From: Bacteroidia bacterium
Lineage (GTDB): Bacteria > Bacteroidota > Bacteroidia > Bacteroidales > UBA932
NCBI GenBank assembly: GCA_021153285.1
Contig: JAGKTT010000010.1
Coordinates: 9,888 to 73,887 of the forward strand
Reading direction: 5' to 3'
Length of the DNA: 64,000 nt
The translations under genes were made by a program, and so were the position numbers. How positions within the stretch are numbered: position 1 is the first letter of the stretch; each line of letters begins with the position of its first letter. Shown piece by piece: positions 16,628-26,573 of the stretch. The notes beneath the pieces are model-generated. The model searched no databases and was not told the DNA's origin. It worked only from the letters and a program-made list of their open reading frames with translations.

Positions 16628-19600
16628 TTAAAAGTTAACGTTCACACGGAGTGAGAAGGTGCGTGGACGAGGCCAGATTATGTTGTCGATTCCGGTTTCG
16701 GATGTGACTTCAGGATCCATTCCGCTGTAAGCGGTAAGTACAAATACATTCTGAATTCCAAGTCCCAGACGCACATCGCTCTCCCATCGTCCGATTGATC
16801 TGAAAGTATAACCCAGGCTTATGTCGTCAAGTCTGAAGAAGGATGCATTCTCCAGAAAATAGTCAGAATACCATTGCCGGGCGCTATTGGGAGCAGTAAA
16901 TCCCGTCTTTTTGACAAGTTTCGCTTGATTTGGAAGAGCACCTGAGTTCAGGTCGAGACTCGCAGTGGAATTAGCCGATGCGAAATCATTGAAAACCCAG
17001 GTTCCGGCTGCACCGTGACCGTTCAGCCCGAAGTCCCAGTCCTTGTATGAAGCTTTCAGACTCAATCCGTAGAAGAATTTCGGAGACGGGCTCTTACCTG
17101 TCATATATCGGTCGTTTTCGGTTATGTGACCGTCACCGTCCCTGTCAACGAACTCATTCTGGACCGGATGGCCGGTGGAGTCATATTTCTGCTGATAAAG
17201 ATAGTATGTATATGGAGCGTAACCTGTCATCTGACGACTGAGATACCCTCCGGTTCCTTTGGATATATTGCCCACTTCTATATAATAACTGTCATCTTCG
17301 GTAGGATTGAGCTTTGTGAAGACTGTATTCTGAAAAGCACCGTTGAGGCTGATCTGGATGCTCCAGTCAGGCATCTGGACTGGTATGGCATTGATCGAAA
17401 ATTCCAGACCCTTGTTCCTGATCGAGCCGACATTGGTCGTCAGCTTGTTGCCGAAGCTGGCTCCCATAGGCACCTGCACCGAATTCAGAAGATCCTTTGT
17501 ATCACTTATATATGCATCAACACTTCCACTGAGACGGTCATCGAAGAATCCATAGTCGATTCCTGCATTATATGTAACTGTGGTTTCCCAACGGATGGTA
17601 GGATCGTAGGCCTGAGGAGTAATCGGATATACATAGTTGGAATTACCCATATTATAGAGATAAGATGGATTGCTGGTGATATTGTAGCGGGCCAGATGCA
17701 CATAGTCTCCGATGCCGTCCTGCTGACCTGTCATACCGGCTGAGAGTCTCAACTTCAAGGTAGAGATGGCCTTGTATGGCTTCATAAAAGGTTCCTGTAC
17801 TACATTCCAGGCAAAGGCACCCGAAGGGAAGAAGCCCCATCTGTAATCCTTGGCGAATTTGCTGGATCCGTCTGCACGGGCTGTAAATGTGAATACATAT
17901 CTGGAGTCAATGGAATAATTGATTCGTCCGTAGAATGAGACCAGATAGTTTTCATTCCTGAAGGTCAGGTAACGGGAATCGACTGTCTCTCCGGGATTCA
18001 GATTCGGCTGGTTCGTCTCATTGAAATATGTTATGCTGCGGTTTGAGAAGAAATTGTTCTGCCACGAATATCCGGCAAGGGCATTGAGGCTGTGAATTCC
18101 CCAGGTTTCCTTAAAATCTGCATATGCTTCGAAAAGCTGGCTTCGGCTGATATTCCAGCTTTTGGTATGCTCGCCGATGCGGAGATTATCAGTGTCAGCA
18201 TAGGCTTGGAACGAGCCCGGACGCACGCCATTGTATGAATGAGTGGATGTAATATCGACTCCTGCACTGACATTGAAACTGAGGGCTTCAAAGCCGTGCA
18301 CCTTGTAATCGACGGCCGCACGGGAAATGAAACGGGCGGAGCGGGCATTGCTTATGTTGTCGTAAAGCTGTGACAAAGGACTTGGACCGACAAGCACATT
18401 GGGAGTGAATGCCTCTCCCCGTCCGTTTCCGTAATTCCAATATCCATTGGTGGTAGTATAATCGACCGAGCCGTCAGGATTCCTCCAGTAAGGATCTTGA
18501 GTAGGGTTGAAAAAGGCCGCATTTCTGACAGTTCCGCCATCAGAATAATCAGAGTATGAGTACATTCCCTTGGCGTTAAGATCGATCTTCAGATGTTTGT
18601 CAAGGAATTCCGGAGCAAGGGAGATATCCATTGTACCTCTATCGTAGCGTGATTCTTTCAAGGTTCCCTGCTGACCGCTGTAGGACGCAGAAGCGCGGTA
18701 CGGCATCATTGAGTCATAATTGCCATAGAGGCTTACATTGTGTTCGGTAGCAAAGGCCGTGCGGAAGATCTGATCCTGCCAATCGGTGTCGTGATTGCCG
18801 CTCAGCTGGACTATCCGGTCACCGGTCGGCGTACCAGGAGGAAAAATCTGCCAATAGAATTGCCTTAGTTCTGCAGGTGTCATCACCGGCACTTTACCCG
18901 AAATACGCTGGACACTCGCCGAGCCATTGTAGCTTAGCTGAGGCTTGCTGCCCTTTCCCTTCCTGGTAGTGATGATAATGACTCCGTTCGAAGCGCGGGA
19001 ACCGTATATTGCTGCGGAAGAAGCATCTTTCAGAACTGTAAAAGATTCAATATCATTAGGATTCAGAAGATCCAAAGGATTGGCCATTGCGCCACCTGCA
19101 CCTTGGGCGACAGGTACTCCGTCGATTACGACAAGAGGATCATTGGAAGCGTTCAGAGAAGATGATCCTCTGATCCTGATTCGGGAACCCGATCCCGGGC
19201 CGCCATCACCGGGAGTCACCAGCAGACCTGATACCTTTCCTTTGAGCATCTCCTGCGTGTTGACCACCGCTCCTCTGTTTATATCTTCGGCCTTGACTGC
19301 CGAAATGGAACCGGTCATATCTTCTTTTTTCACGGTTCCGTAGCCGATCACAACAACTTCTTTGAGATACTCGTTATCTTCCTTCAATGTCACGGTCGAA
19401 GGGACTGCGGCAGCTTCAAACGTCTGCGAAGCATAACCGATACAACTGATCTCTACCATTGCGGAAGGACCGGTAACCGTAAGGAAAAAGCCTCCGTCCG
19501 GGCCGGTGGAGGTTCCGTTGGATGTGGATAGCTCCACGACTGCCGCTCCTATTACCGGTCCATATTGATCCTGGACTGTTCCCTGCACAGTATAGCCTCC

Positions 19601-19672
19601 CTGTGCTGAAGCAAAAACGCAATCCAAGCACAGCAGTGCCAGGATTGCGCATATATGATTCTTTCTGTCCAT
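16628..19672 (-). CDS. SusC/RagA-family TonB-dependent transporter (distal copy)
   Basis: An outer-membrane TonB-dependent channel of 1014 residues. Order of parts: signal peptide (to about residue 23, ending FASAQ), carboxypeptidase-regulatory-like N-terminal domain (YTVQGTVQDQYGPVIGAAVVE), TonB box region, plug domain (EVVVIGYGTVKKEDMTGSI, IRIRGSSSLNASNDPLVVIDG, ASSAAIYGSRASNGVI), then the 22-strand barrel, ending in the aromatic IWPRPRTFSLRVNVNF. Length and motifs are complete. It follows the GH13 gene by 53 bp and precedes its SusD by 4 bp. It is a paralogue of the proximal SusC at 26574-29621. Confidence 0.95.
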   Translation of the reverse strand: MDRKNHICAILALLCLDCVFASAQGGYTVQGTVQDQYGPVIGAAVVELSTSNGTSTGPDGGFFLTVTGPSAMVEISCIGYASQTFEAAAVPSTVTLKEDNEYLKEVVVIGYGTVKKEDMTGSISAVKAEDINRGAVVNTQEMLKGKVSGLLVTPGDGGPGSGSRIRIRGSSSLNASNDPLVVIDGVPVAQGAGGAMANPLDLLNPNDIESFTVLKDASSAAIYGSRASNGVIIITTRKGKGSKPQLSYNGSASVQRISGKVPVMTPAELRQFYWQIFPPGTPTGDRIVQLSGNHDTDWQDQIFRTAFATEHNVSLYGNYDSMMPYRASASYSGQQGTLKESRYDRGTMDISLAPEFLDKHLKIDLNAKGMYSYSDYSDGGTVRNAAFFNPTQDPYWRNPDGSVDYTTTNGYWNYGNGRGEAFTPNVLVGPSPLSQLYDNISNARSARFISRAAVDYKVHGFEALSFNVSAGVDITSTHSYNGVRPGSFQAYADTDNLRIGEHTKSWNISRSQLFEAYADFKETWGIHSLNALAGYSWQNNFFSNRSITYFNETNQPNLNPGETVDSRYLTFRNENYLVSFYGRINYSIDSRYVFTFTARADGSSKFAKDYRWGFFPSGAFAWNVVQEPFMKPYKAISTLKLRLSAGMTGQQDGIGDYVHLARYNITSNPSYLYNMGNSNYVYPITPQAYDPTIRWETTVTYNAGIDYGFFDDRLSGSVDAYISDTKDLLNSVQVPMGASFGNKLTTNVGSIRNKGLEFSINAIPVQMPDWSIQISLNGAFQNTVFTKLNPTEDDSYYIEVGNISKGTGGYLSRQMTGYAPYTYYLYQQKYDSTGHPVQNEFVDRDGDGHITENDRYMTGKSPSPKFFYGLSLKASYKDWDFGLNGHGAAGTWVFNDFASANSTASLDLNSGALPNQAKLVKKTGFTAPNSARQWYSDYFLENASFFRLDDISLGYTFRSIGRWESDVRLGLGIQNVFVLTAYSGMDPEVTSETGIDNIIWPRPRTFSLRVNVNF

Positions 19673-19725
19673 AGTCTGTAAATTTTAAATTTTCCAATTT
19701 ACAATTTACAGACCAAGCGAAGGAT

Positions 19726-22653
19726 TTATTTTACGAGAAGCTTGAACTCGCCTTCCTTGAGGGTTACAGAGCCTGATATGAACGAAGTGTTGTCATTCAT
19801 ATAGTCCTTCCACTGGCCGTCAGGAAGAGTTACAGTCGTACTGTTCTTTCCGAAGTTTCCAACAACGTGGAATGTCTTGCCATCCACCGAGCAGGTGATC
19901 TTCTTGACTGCTCCGGAAGGAGTCCATTCAAACTTGGCATCCTTGTCAAAGAAACGAGGGTTCTCACGACGGAACTTCAGAAGTGAAGCGTATGTGTCAT
20001 AAAGAGCCTTGCGGGCCGGTACTGCCATATACTGATCTGTTACGACCGGTTTCTCACCTGTACGGTCATTGTAGTCGATAGAGTAATCGTATCCTATTTC
20101 ACCGAACTGCCAGATCATCTTAGGGCCCGGAACTGTGAGGAAGAATGCCGCAGAAGCTCCTGCACGACGCATTGCAACAGAGAACGGATCATCAGCAGCT
20201 GCAGAGCCACCACCTGTACCTGGGCCTACCGCCGGATCAGAAGGACGCTGACCAGGAGTCATGAGCCATACCTTCTCAGCTGCAAGACTGAAGTATATGT
20301 CATATGTACCAGCAGCAGGGACAGCCATATCCTGAGAGCCCGCTCCAAGAGTAAGTTTGTACTCCTTGTTGAGAGGAAGCTTGTATCCCTTAGTGGAAGC
20401 ACCGTAGTTGAATGCATCGTTCCACATGCTGTTTCCACGGATCTTGAACATGTCATCAGCCTTGAAGGTCACGCCCTTAGCAACGAAGAAAGCACCATCA
20501 GCCTTCATGCTGATATCCGGAGAAGAACCCCATGAAGTCAGGGTACCGCAGATTCCCCATGTAACCGTAGAGGCATCAGCACCAGCACCATAGCAGAGAC
20601 GCTCTTCGTCGTGGCTTTCCATATAGCTCACCCATCCTCCATAGTTGGAAGCCTCGTATGAGCCTGAGAAATTTCCATTACCGCCGCCTACAGCAGAACG
20701 ATACGAACCGTTCATGTTTCTCCAGAGCTGGATTCCGTGATCGGCAAGAACCTTCTCCTCAGACCAGTCGGCAAGATGCTCAAAGATAACCACAGCATCC
20801 TTGTTCACTGACCAGATATGGTCTGCATAACCCTTGAGGATATCCACGCGTGACTGGTCATAATTACCCCATGCACCGGTATTTCCGAGAGTGTTCTTCT
20901 GAGTGAATCCCTTTGAAAGGTCAAAACGGAAACCATCCACATCATATTCGGTGAGCAGATACTCGAGGCTCTGCTTCACATGATCCTTGATCATCTGGTT
21001 CTCGTGGTTGATGTCATGGTATACGTTGAAATCATGCCTTGCGACAACGTTGAACCAAGGATTGTTTGCTGCAGTACAATTGCTGGCCGCATCCCAATAA
21101 AGCTTAGCCCATGGATGTGAACCTGTAGCGTGATTATACACGACATCAACAATCACAGCGATACCGCGGGCATGGCACTCGTCGATGAATGCCTTATACT
21201 CGTCGCGTGTACCATAGTATTTGTCCAGGGCGAAATAATGGTTAGGATTATATCCCCAGCTCTTGTTTCCGTCGAACTCCTGGATAGGCATAAGCTCAAT
21301 TGCATTCACACCGAGATTCTCGATATAATCAAGCTGAGCCATAGCACCTGCGATGTTCTGAGATGCAGTGAAGTCACGGAAATGGATCTCATAGATCACA
21401 AGGTCGTTCTTGTCCTCGACCTTAAAGTCCTTATGCTTCCATGCGTACTCCGGCCTGTTGATCTGGAAAGCAGAAACAAGCTGCCTTGCTCCCTCAGGGA
21501 AAGCAGGAACTCCAGCAATATACTGATCATTCCACTGATCGTAAACGATCTCTGTATATGGGTCGCTGAGGAAGGTATCAGCACCTGTCTCGTTGCCCAG
21601 ACGATACTGGAAGCGGTATTCCTTGTCAGCCTCGAATCCGCTGAGTCTTATCCACCAGCAGCCTGAGGTGTTGTCCCTGAACATCGAGCCTTCCTTGATA
21701 CGCTCCCAATTGTTCCAGTCTCCTACGATATAGCAGTACTTGTGAGATGCACCATTGGTATCCTTGTCATAAAGAACGAATGTCACAGACTGGTCATCAT
21801 TATAGTTGATTCCATAAGATGCCCCGTTTTCAAGCGGTCTGGTCACAACCGGATCCGGTTCAAATGGAACAGCTACGTTCTTGTCATCGATGATACCCTC
21901 AAAGAACTCATCATTATCCTGCAGTTTCTTTGTACCGTCCTCGCTTCTGATGACGACACCGATCTTGTTTACCGGGATATCGCCTGATTCAAACCACTCA
22001 CGGATGGTAGGTTCCAGAGAAAGAGACCATACATTGTCAGCCTCCTTGGTAAGCTTGTTCTTTTCGAAGTTACATTTCTCCCACTGCGTCTTGTCTTCCG
22101 GATTAGGCCACTCAGACATTACACAATGCCACTCATTATAGTCGTCTACAACACCGATGTGCGCATAAATGTCGCCTGTATGGTTATAGAGCGCGGAAGA
22201 AGATCCCGCCTTCACATAAATCTTGGCAGCATAATCAGCATTCAGGATTTCAGGGGCTATAGATATTCCGACAGGAACATCCGACAGTTCCACATCTGTG
22301 CTTCCGCCACCCACATTGGTACCTGCAAGCTGCTTCACGGTCACGACAACAGGTGCAGATCCGGATGCATTGAATACGAGTTCAGTCGTACGTTCCTGAG
22401 GAGTATTGGCCTTAACCGATACTTTGATGGTGGCCGATCCCTTTCCTACGCTGCGTGAAGGTGTACACCACGCGGTATTCTCAGTCTGAGTGAGGGTCCA
22501 TGCACCTGAAGATGTGATGGTGAGTGTCTGGGTACCTGCCTCACCTGTGAATTCGAGTGAAGTCGGACTCACAGATAGTTGAGACTCCAGTTTCGGAGTA
22601 CAGCCGACAGCCATCAAGGCAACGGCAATGATTACATAAAGGATTCTTTTCAT
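19726..22653 (-). CDS. Surface GH13 alpha-amylase lipoprotein with an inserted SusE/F-like module
   Basis: A 975-residue lipoprotein (lipidated Cys18, MAVGC). Order: BACON-type beta-sandwich (about 26-110), a second beta domain (about 119-265), an E-set/CBM48-like domain (about 270-400), then the GH13 catalytic barrel (about 405-900). Conserved regions are region I DVVYNH (503-508), region II GFRFDLSK with nucleophile Asp578, region III FEH with acid/base Glu625, and region IV ESHDEER with Asp682; all three catalytic residues are present. Between region IV and the conserved AAFFLTVPGPKMIWQFGE lies an inserted module of about 110-130 residues (about 692-820) that resembles the starch-binding modules of the upstream SusE/F-like protein. 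It probably hydrolyses alpha-glucan at the cell surface, as SusG does. Exact specificity (amylase or pullulanase) is uncertain. Confidence 0.9.
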   Translation of the reverse strand: MKRILYVIIAVALMAVGCTPKLESQLSVSPTSLEFTGEAGTQTLTITSSGAWTLTQTENTAWCTPSRSVGKGSATIKVSVKANTPQERTTELVFNASGSAPVVVTVKQLAGTNVGGGSTDVELSDVPVGISIAPEILNADYAAKIYVKAGSSSALYNHTGDIYAHIGVVDDYNEWHCVMSEWPNPEDKTQWEKCNFEKNKLTKEADNVWSLSLEPTIREWFESGDIPVNKIGVVIRSEDGTKKLQDNDEFFEGIIDDKNVAVPFEPDPVVTRPLENGASYGINYNDDQSVTFVLYDKDTNGASHKYCYIVGDWNNWERIKEGSMFRDNTSGCWWIRLSGFEADKEYRFQYRLGNETGADTFLSDPYTEIVYDQWNDQYIAGVPAFPEGARQLVSAFQINRPEYAWKHKDFKVEDKNDLVIYEIHFRDFTASQNIAGAMAQLDYIENLGVNAIELMPIQEFDGNKSWGYNPNHYFALDKYYGTRDEYKAFIDECHARGIAVIVDVVYNHATGSHPWAKLYWDAASNCTAANNPWFNVVARHDFNVYHDINHENQMIKDHVKQSLEYLLTEYDVDGFRFDLSKGFTQKNTLGNTGAWGNYDQSRVDILKGYADHIWSVNKDAVVIFEHLADWSEEKVLADHGIQLWRNMNGSYRSAVGGGNGNFSGSYEASNYGGWVSYMESHDEERLCYGAGADASTVTWGICGTLTSWGSSPDISMKADGAFFVAKGVTFKADDMFKIRGNSMWNDAFNYGASTKGYKLPLNKEYKLTLGAGSQDMAVPAAGTYDIYFSLAAEKVWLMTPGQRPSDPAVGPGTGGGSAAADDPFSVAMRRAGASAAFFLTVPGPKMIWQFGEIGYDYSIDYNDRTGEKPVVTDQYMAVPARKALYDTYASLLKFRRENPRFFDKDAKFEWTPSGAVKKITCSVDGKTFHVVGNFGKNSTTVTLPDGQWKDYMNDNTSFISGSVTLKEGEFKLLVK

Positions 22654-22679
22654 TACGGGTTGAATTTTATCATATGGAA

Positions 22680-22707
22680 GCCAGCGGTCCGGTCAGGGGC
22701 CGCTGGC
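22680..22707. other. Intercistronic hairpin between the SusE/F-like and GH13 genes
   Basis: Inverted repeat GCCAGCGG (22680-22687) and CCGCTGGC (22700-22707) with a 12-nt loop, placed between stop and next start inside the operon. There is no U-tract on the coding strand, so it is more likely an mRNA processing or stability hairpin than a terminator. Confidence 0.5.
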
Positions 22708-22716
22708 CTGATTGAA

Positions 22717-24912
22717 TTACTTAGAAAAGACAAGCTTAACATCCGAGAAGTTGCTGCCGTCCCATGCGAATGTGATCTTCACACTGTATGTTCCGGACTC
22801 ACCCGCGATGAAGTTATCTGTACCTGAAACGGTAAGTCCCTCTACTGCAGCACCGCCGACACCGACCCACTGTCCATCGATACGAAGCTTGAATTCGTCA
22901 TTTGCAGCTACTGCGAAACTTGCAAGCTTGAACTCATATGTACCGGCGAATGTCTTTGAATCTGTTACATTCTTGCTTACGAATGATGCTCTGTCATTGG
23001 TTGCGAATGATGGATCATCCCAACCTACAACACTACCTGAGAATCCGACCACAAAACTTTCTGAAGAAGGATCTGAATATACCTTCTCAGCCACACCGGC
23101 CTGATCAGGAGTCTTGCCAGGAGTCATTACATAGAAGCAAGAAAGGTCCTTTGCAAGATATACATCGAAAGTTCCGGAAGTTCCGATAGAAGAGTTCTTC
23201 TTTCCACCTGCTCCATCTATAAGGTCAAGTTTTGCATCAATTGAAATCTGGCCCTCATAAGTGAGCTCTGTACCCCATGATGAACCCTTTCTGAACTTGA
23301 ACTGGTCACCAGCCACGAACTGAACTCCCAATGCGATGATATAGTCACCCTTTTCCAACATCGGGATATTATTTGCCCAGTTTGAACATGCTGCCATAGA
23401 ACCGATAAGTCCCCAATCAGACTGAACTGGAGCGCTTCCGCCGCCAGGATATGAGCCATCATTGATGAACCACACCTTTGCCGCTGTCGGATCAAGGTAG
23501 ATATCGAATGTACCTGCAGGGACTACGATATTACCTCCCCCAGAAGTAAGAGCAAGCTCCTTGTTAGCCTCGAATGTCGCGCCGCCAAGGTTTGTTTCCC
23601 AAGCGCCATCAAGACGGAACTTAAGTTCACCTGCTGTCAGGGCAACCTGCTTAGCCAAATGCCATGTGCCGTCAGAAGTCATCGGAGTATCTACATCCCA
23701 TGAACCTACCGCACTACCTACGATACCCCAGCCCTTATATGCAGGCTGCTCTGGCTGTTCCGGTTCCTGAGGCTGCTCCGGCTCTGGAGTTGATGCGCCA
23801 TAATCGCCCTTGTTGAGCTCGTAAGTAATCTCACCAAGGTTGTTCATGTTGAGGTAAACACGGTAGTTACCAGCCTTCGCAGCGATATTGCCACCATTAT
23901 CTGATGTAAGGAATCCGTCTGCGCCAGTACCATAAGAGATTGTCCATGCGCCGTCAAGACGGAACTTGAATTCAGCATCTGCTGCAAACTCAACGTCAGC
24001 GTAGAACTTCTGCTTGACATTGTCAAAGTTCATCACGACATCTGCTCCCCAATCATTGAATGAGCCGATAACACCGATCTGGTCGAATGAAAGGTTCATC
24101 TTGAGTTTAAGAGTTGACTTATCGAATGTCATGTTGTAGAAGTTCTTCGAATAGATCTTGATATCCGATGAACCGCCAGAACTGATGAGAGTCAGTTCGC
24201 CAGCTTCAGGTGCCGGAGCTTCTGCAGCTCCATCCAGACCCCAGTTGCAGGTATCATCCCAACCTGATGCGGTTCCCCTGATTTTCCAACCGTTAGCAGC
24301 CTTGCCGCCGAAGCCGATCATACCGCTGAAGATGCCTGACTCAGGAGTGAACTCAAAGAGTTCCTGAGTAGTTCCATCAGCCCATCCGTTGAAATCTCCG
24401 ATCACATAAATCATAGGATATACCTTCTCAGCTGCAGTAACAGTCACAGTGAGTGTAAGAGGCTGAGAATAGACCTTAGGATAAGAAGCGATTGAAGAAC
24501 CGGCATATATCACTGATCCGATAAAGAACTTGACAGGAGTTGCCTGTCCTTCTGCAACCTCAAGGTCATTGAAGAGGATTCTGTTGAGTTCCTCATAAGT
24601 AAGGACAGCTGTTGTATCCTTGAGACCTGAAAGAACGCTCACTTTCTTGCCGTCCTCAGTGAGGGCAGCCTCAAGTGAGTAGCGCACCTCTGTAGAAGCA
24701 TCATAGTCTGCACGCTCCCAAGAGAACTCGATTTCCTCCTGCTGGTTGGTTGCTGTAATCGCGATCTCACTTACCTCGAGCTCATGCAATGAAGCAGGAA
24801 CCACGTCCTCAGGAGATGCGATCTGCACCATCTCAGGAGTCTGGCATGCAGCAAGAAGACCTGCTGCAGCCGCAAATGAAAGAATGTATCTTGTAATTTT
24901 CATATTCTTCAT
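22717..24912 (-). CDS. SusE/SusF-like multi-module starch-binding outer-membrane lipoprotein
   Basis: A 731-residue lipoprotein (lipidated Cys23, LLAAC). The N-terminal Ig-like domain (about 30-160) matches SusE (ELEVSEIAITATNQQEEIEFSWERADY). It is followed by about five starch-binding modules, each beginning with a strand of the pattern (V/I)xGxxxxW: about 168-268 (VIGDFNGWADG), 277-365 (VIGSFNDWGAD), 394-485 (IVGSAVGSWDV), 498-598 (LIGSMAACSNW) and 610-731 (GFSGSVVGWDD). A proline/glutamate linker (374-392) separates modules 2 and 3. SusE and SusF of Bacteroides thetaiotaomicron have two and three such modules, so this looks like a combined or extended version. It has no catalytic motif; its role would be to hold starch at the surface. 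Confidence 0.88.
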   Translation of the reverse strand: MKNMKITRYILSFAAAAGLLAACQTPEMVQIASPEDVVPASLHELEVSEIAITATNQQEEIEFSWERADYDASTEVRYSLEAALTEDGKKVSVLSGLKDTTAVLTYEELNRILFNDLEVAEGQATPVKFFIGSVIYAGSSIASYPKVYSQPLTLTVTVTAAEKVYPMIYVIGDFNGWADGTTQELFEFTPESGIFSGMIGFGGKAANGWKIRGTASGWDDTCNWGLDGAAEAPAPEAGELTLISSGGSSDIKIYSKNFYNMTFDKSTLKLKMNLSFDQIGVIGSFNDWGADVVMNFDNVKQKFYADVEFAADAEFKFRLDGAWTISYGTGADGFLTSDNGGNIAAKAGNYRVYLNMNNLGEITYELNKGDYGASTPEPEQPQEPEQPEQPAYKGWGIVGSAVGSWDVDTPMTSDGTWHLAKQVALTAGELKFRLDGAWETNLGGATFEANKELALTSGGGNIVVPAGTFDIYLDPTAAKVWFINDGSYPGGGSAPVQSDWGLIGSMAACSNWANNIPMLEKGDYIIALGVQFVAGDQFKFRKGSSWGTELTYEGQISIDAKLDLIDGAGGKKNSSIGTSGTFDVYLAKDLSCFYVMTPGKTPDQAGVAEKVYSDPSSESFVVGFSGSVVGWDDPSFATNDRASFVSKNVTDSKTFAGTYEFKLASFAVAANDEFKLRIDGQWVGVGGAAVEGLTVSGTDNFIAGESGTYSVKITFAWDGSNFSDVKLVFSK

Positions 24913-24924
24913 GAGATTTAATTA

Positions 24925-26562
24925 TTACCTGCCGGTATAACCAGGATTCTGTACCAGAGCAAGGTTGGTTGTAAGCTCTGATATAGGAATAGGGAAAATG
25001 TTCATATGATCGCCGAGATCGACATTACCCTGGAATGAACCGCCCTTGAAAGGCCAAGGAAAATCCTTGCTTGTGAACTTGCCGAAGCGTACAAGGTCTG
25101 TACGACGGTGTCCCTCCCACATGAGCTCGCGTGCGCGCTCTGCGATAAGGAAGTTCTCATCAATCTTAGATGGAGCTGCCACCTTGGCACGGTCTGCAAG
25201 AGCCTTTACCTGAGCAGAAGCGTCACCACCTGCGTGCATACAAGCCTCAGCGTAGATAAGGTGGATCTCACCAAGACGGATAAGAGGGAAATCGACATCA
25301 CTATATTCAGTCACACCTGCAATTGCAGCATACTCCTCTGCTGTCTTGTCATGAGGGATGTTGCTGTACTTGTAGCAAGACCATCCTGAAGTGAAGACAA
25401 GAAGCGCCTCCTCCATAGACTCGGTACGTCCCTTGATGTAGAACTTCTTTCCACGCTCGTCGGCAACATCATATGTGCCTGCAGTGTAGTCAGCATTGCT
25501 TACATTGAAATAAGTCTTTACATACTCGAAAGGAAGGCGGTTTCCTGACCATCCTGACTTACAGCCTGTAAGATATACAGGGCCGTCGTCGCCATTGAGC
25601 GAACCACAGGTAAGATAAGTGGTACCACCCCATGACTGTGTATGCATCGAATGATATGAAGCAGCGAACAAGAACTCGCCTCTTGCATCAGGATTCTCAC
25701 CATTGTCACCACGGAAGAGTTCGTCATGAGTAGGAGCCAGCTTGTATCCGAGCTGATAGATCTTCTCACAGGTGCTCTTAGCCTCACTCCACATAGCCTT
25801 TCCTGTGTACACCTCAGCATTGAGATACATACGTGCAAGGAGACCAAGGCATGAACCCTTGTCTGCACGTGGATAGTTTGACTGGGCAGCAGGCATTGCA
25901 CTGTCTTCAGCGATAAGAGCATTAAGCTCATTTATCACCTCTCCGAAGATGTATGCACGATCTTTCTGAGGAGGATTATATCCGCCACCGAATGGAGAGT
26001 TCTCTGTTGAATAAGGCACATTTCCGAAAGCATCGATAAGAGCCCAGTAGAAATATGCACGAAGGAAACGAGCCTCGGCACGGAATCCCTGGATCTTAGC
26101 TCTTACGTCAGCGTTCACACCTCTGGAATCGAGTTTGTCGTCAGCAGTCTGACGGAGATACTCGTTGATATATGCGATACCCTGGAGTGAGCGTACATAT
26201 ACTGCGTATACGGCATCATTGAGGACGTCACCCTTCCAGGTATTGTTGTTGAGGTCGTTGACCCATCCGTCTGGCCAAGCGTTCTTGGCTGCGTCGGTAG
26301 TAACCTCCTGAGTACTCCAGAGACCACGGATAAACTCCGAGGCACCACCGTCAGTCACCTTGAGGTCCTGGGTATCGTTAGAGACCAGCTGGAAGTAAAG
26401 TTTGGTCAATCCCTGGAGATAACCAGCCTCATCAGCACCATAAGCAGTCTCTGAAGTCACATCGGTCGGATTCAACGGAATGGTGTTGAGATCACCGATG
26501 CAGGCAGTGAGCATGAGAGATGCTGCAACTGCTGAAATAATATTCTTGATGTTCATTTTCAT
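24925..26562 (-). CDS. SusD/RagB-family glycan-binding lipoprotein (proximal copy)
   Basis: A 545-residue SusD homologue with lipid-modified Cys21 (SLMLTAC). The typical features are IGDLNTIPLNPTDV after the cysteine, NDAVYAVYVRSLQGIAYINEYLRQ, ARFLRAYFYWALIDAFGNVPY, ARELMWEGHRRTDLVRFG and the ending LVQNPGYTGR. It starts 11 bp after its SusC partner and is followed 12 bp later by the SusE/F-like gene, the order susC-susD-susE of the classical Sus locus. It should bind alpha-glucan and cap the SusC channel. Confidence 0.94.
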   Translation of the reverse strand: MKMNIKNIISAVAASLMLTACIGDLNTIPLNPTDVTSETAYGADEAGYLQGLTKLYFQLVSNDTQDLKVTDGGASEFIRGLWSTQEVTTDAAKNAWPDGWVNDLNNNTWKGDVLNDAVYAVYVRSLQGIAYINEYLRQTADDKLDSRGVNADVRAKIQGFRAEARFLRAYFYWALIDAFGNVPYSTENSPFGGGYNPPQKDRAYIFGEVINELNALIAEDSAMPAAQSNYPRADKGSCLGLLARMYLNAEVYTGKAMWSEAKSTCEKIYQLGYKLAPTHDELFRGDNGENPDARGEFLFAASYHSMHTQSWGGTTYLTCGSLNGDDGPVYLTGCKSGWSGNRLPFEYVKTYFNVSNADYTAGTYDVADERGKKFYIKGRTESMEEALLVFTSGWSCYKYSNIPHDKTAEEYAAIAGVTEYSDVDFPLIRLGEIHLIYAEACMHAGGDASAQVKALADRAKVAAPSKIDENFLIAERARELMWEGHRRTDLVRFGKFTSKDFPWPFKGGSFQGNVDLGDHMNIFPIPISELTTNLALVQNPGYTGR

Positions 26563-26573
26563 GTTGATTCCGA

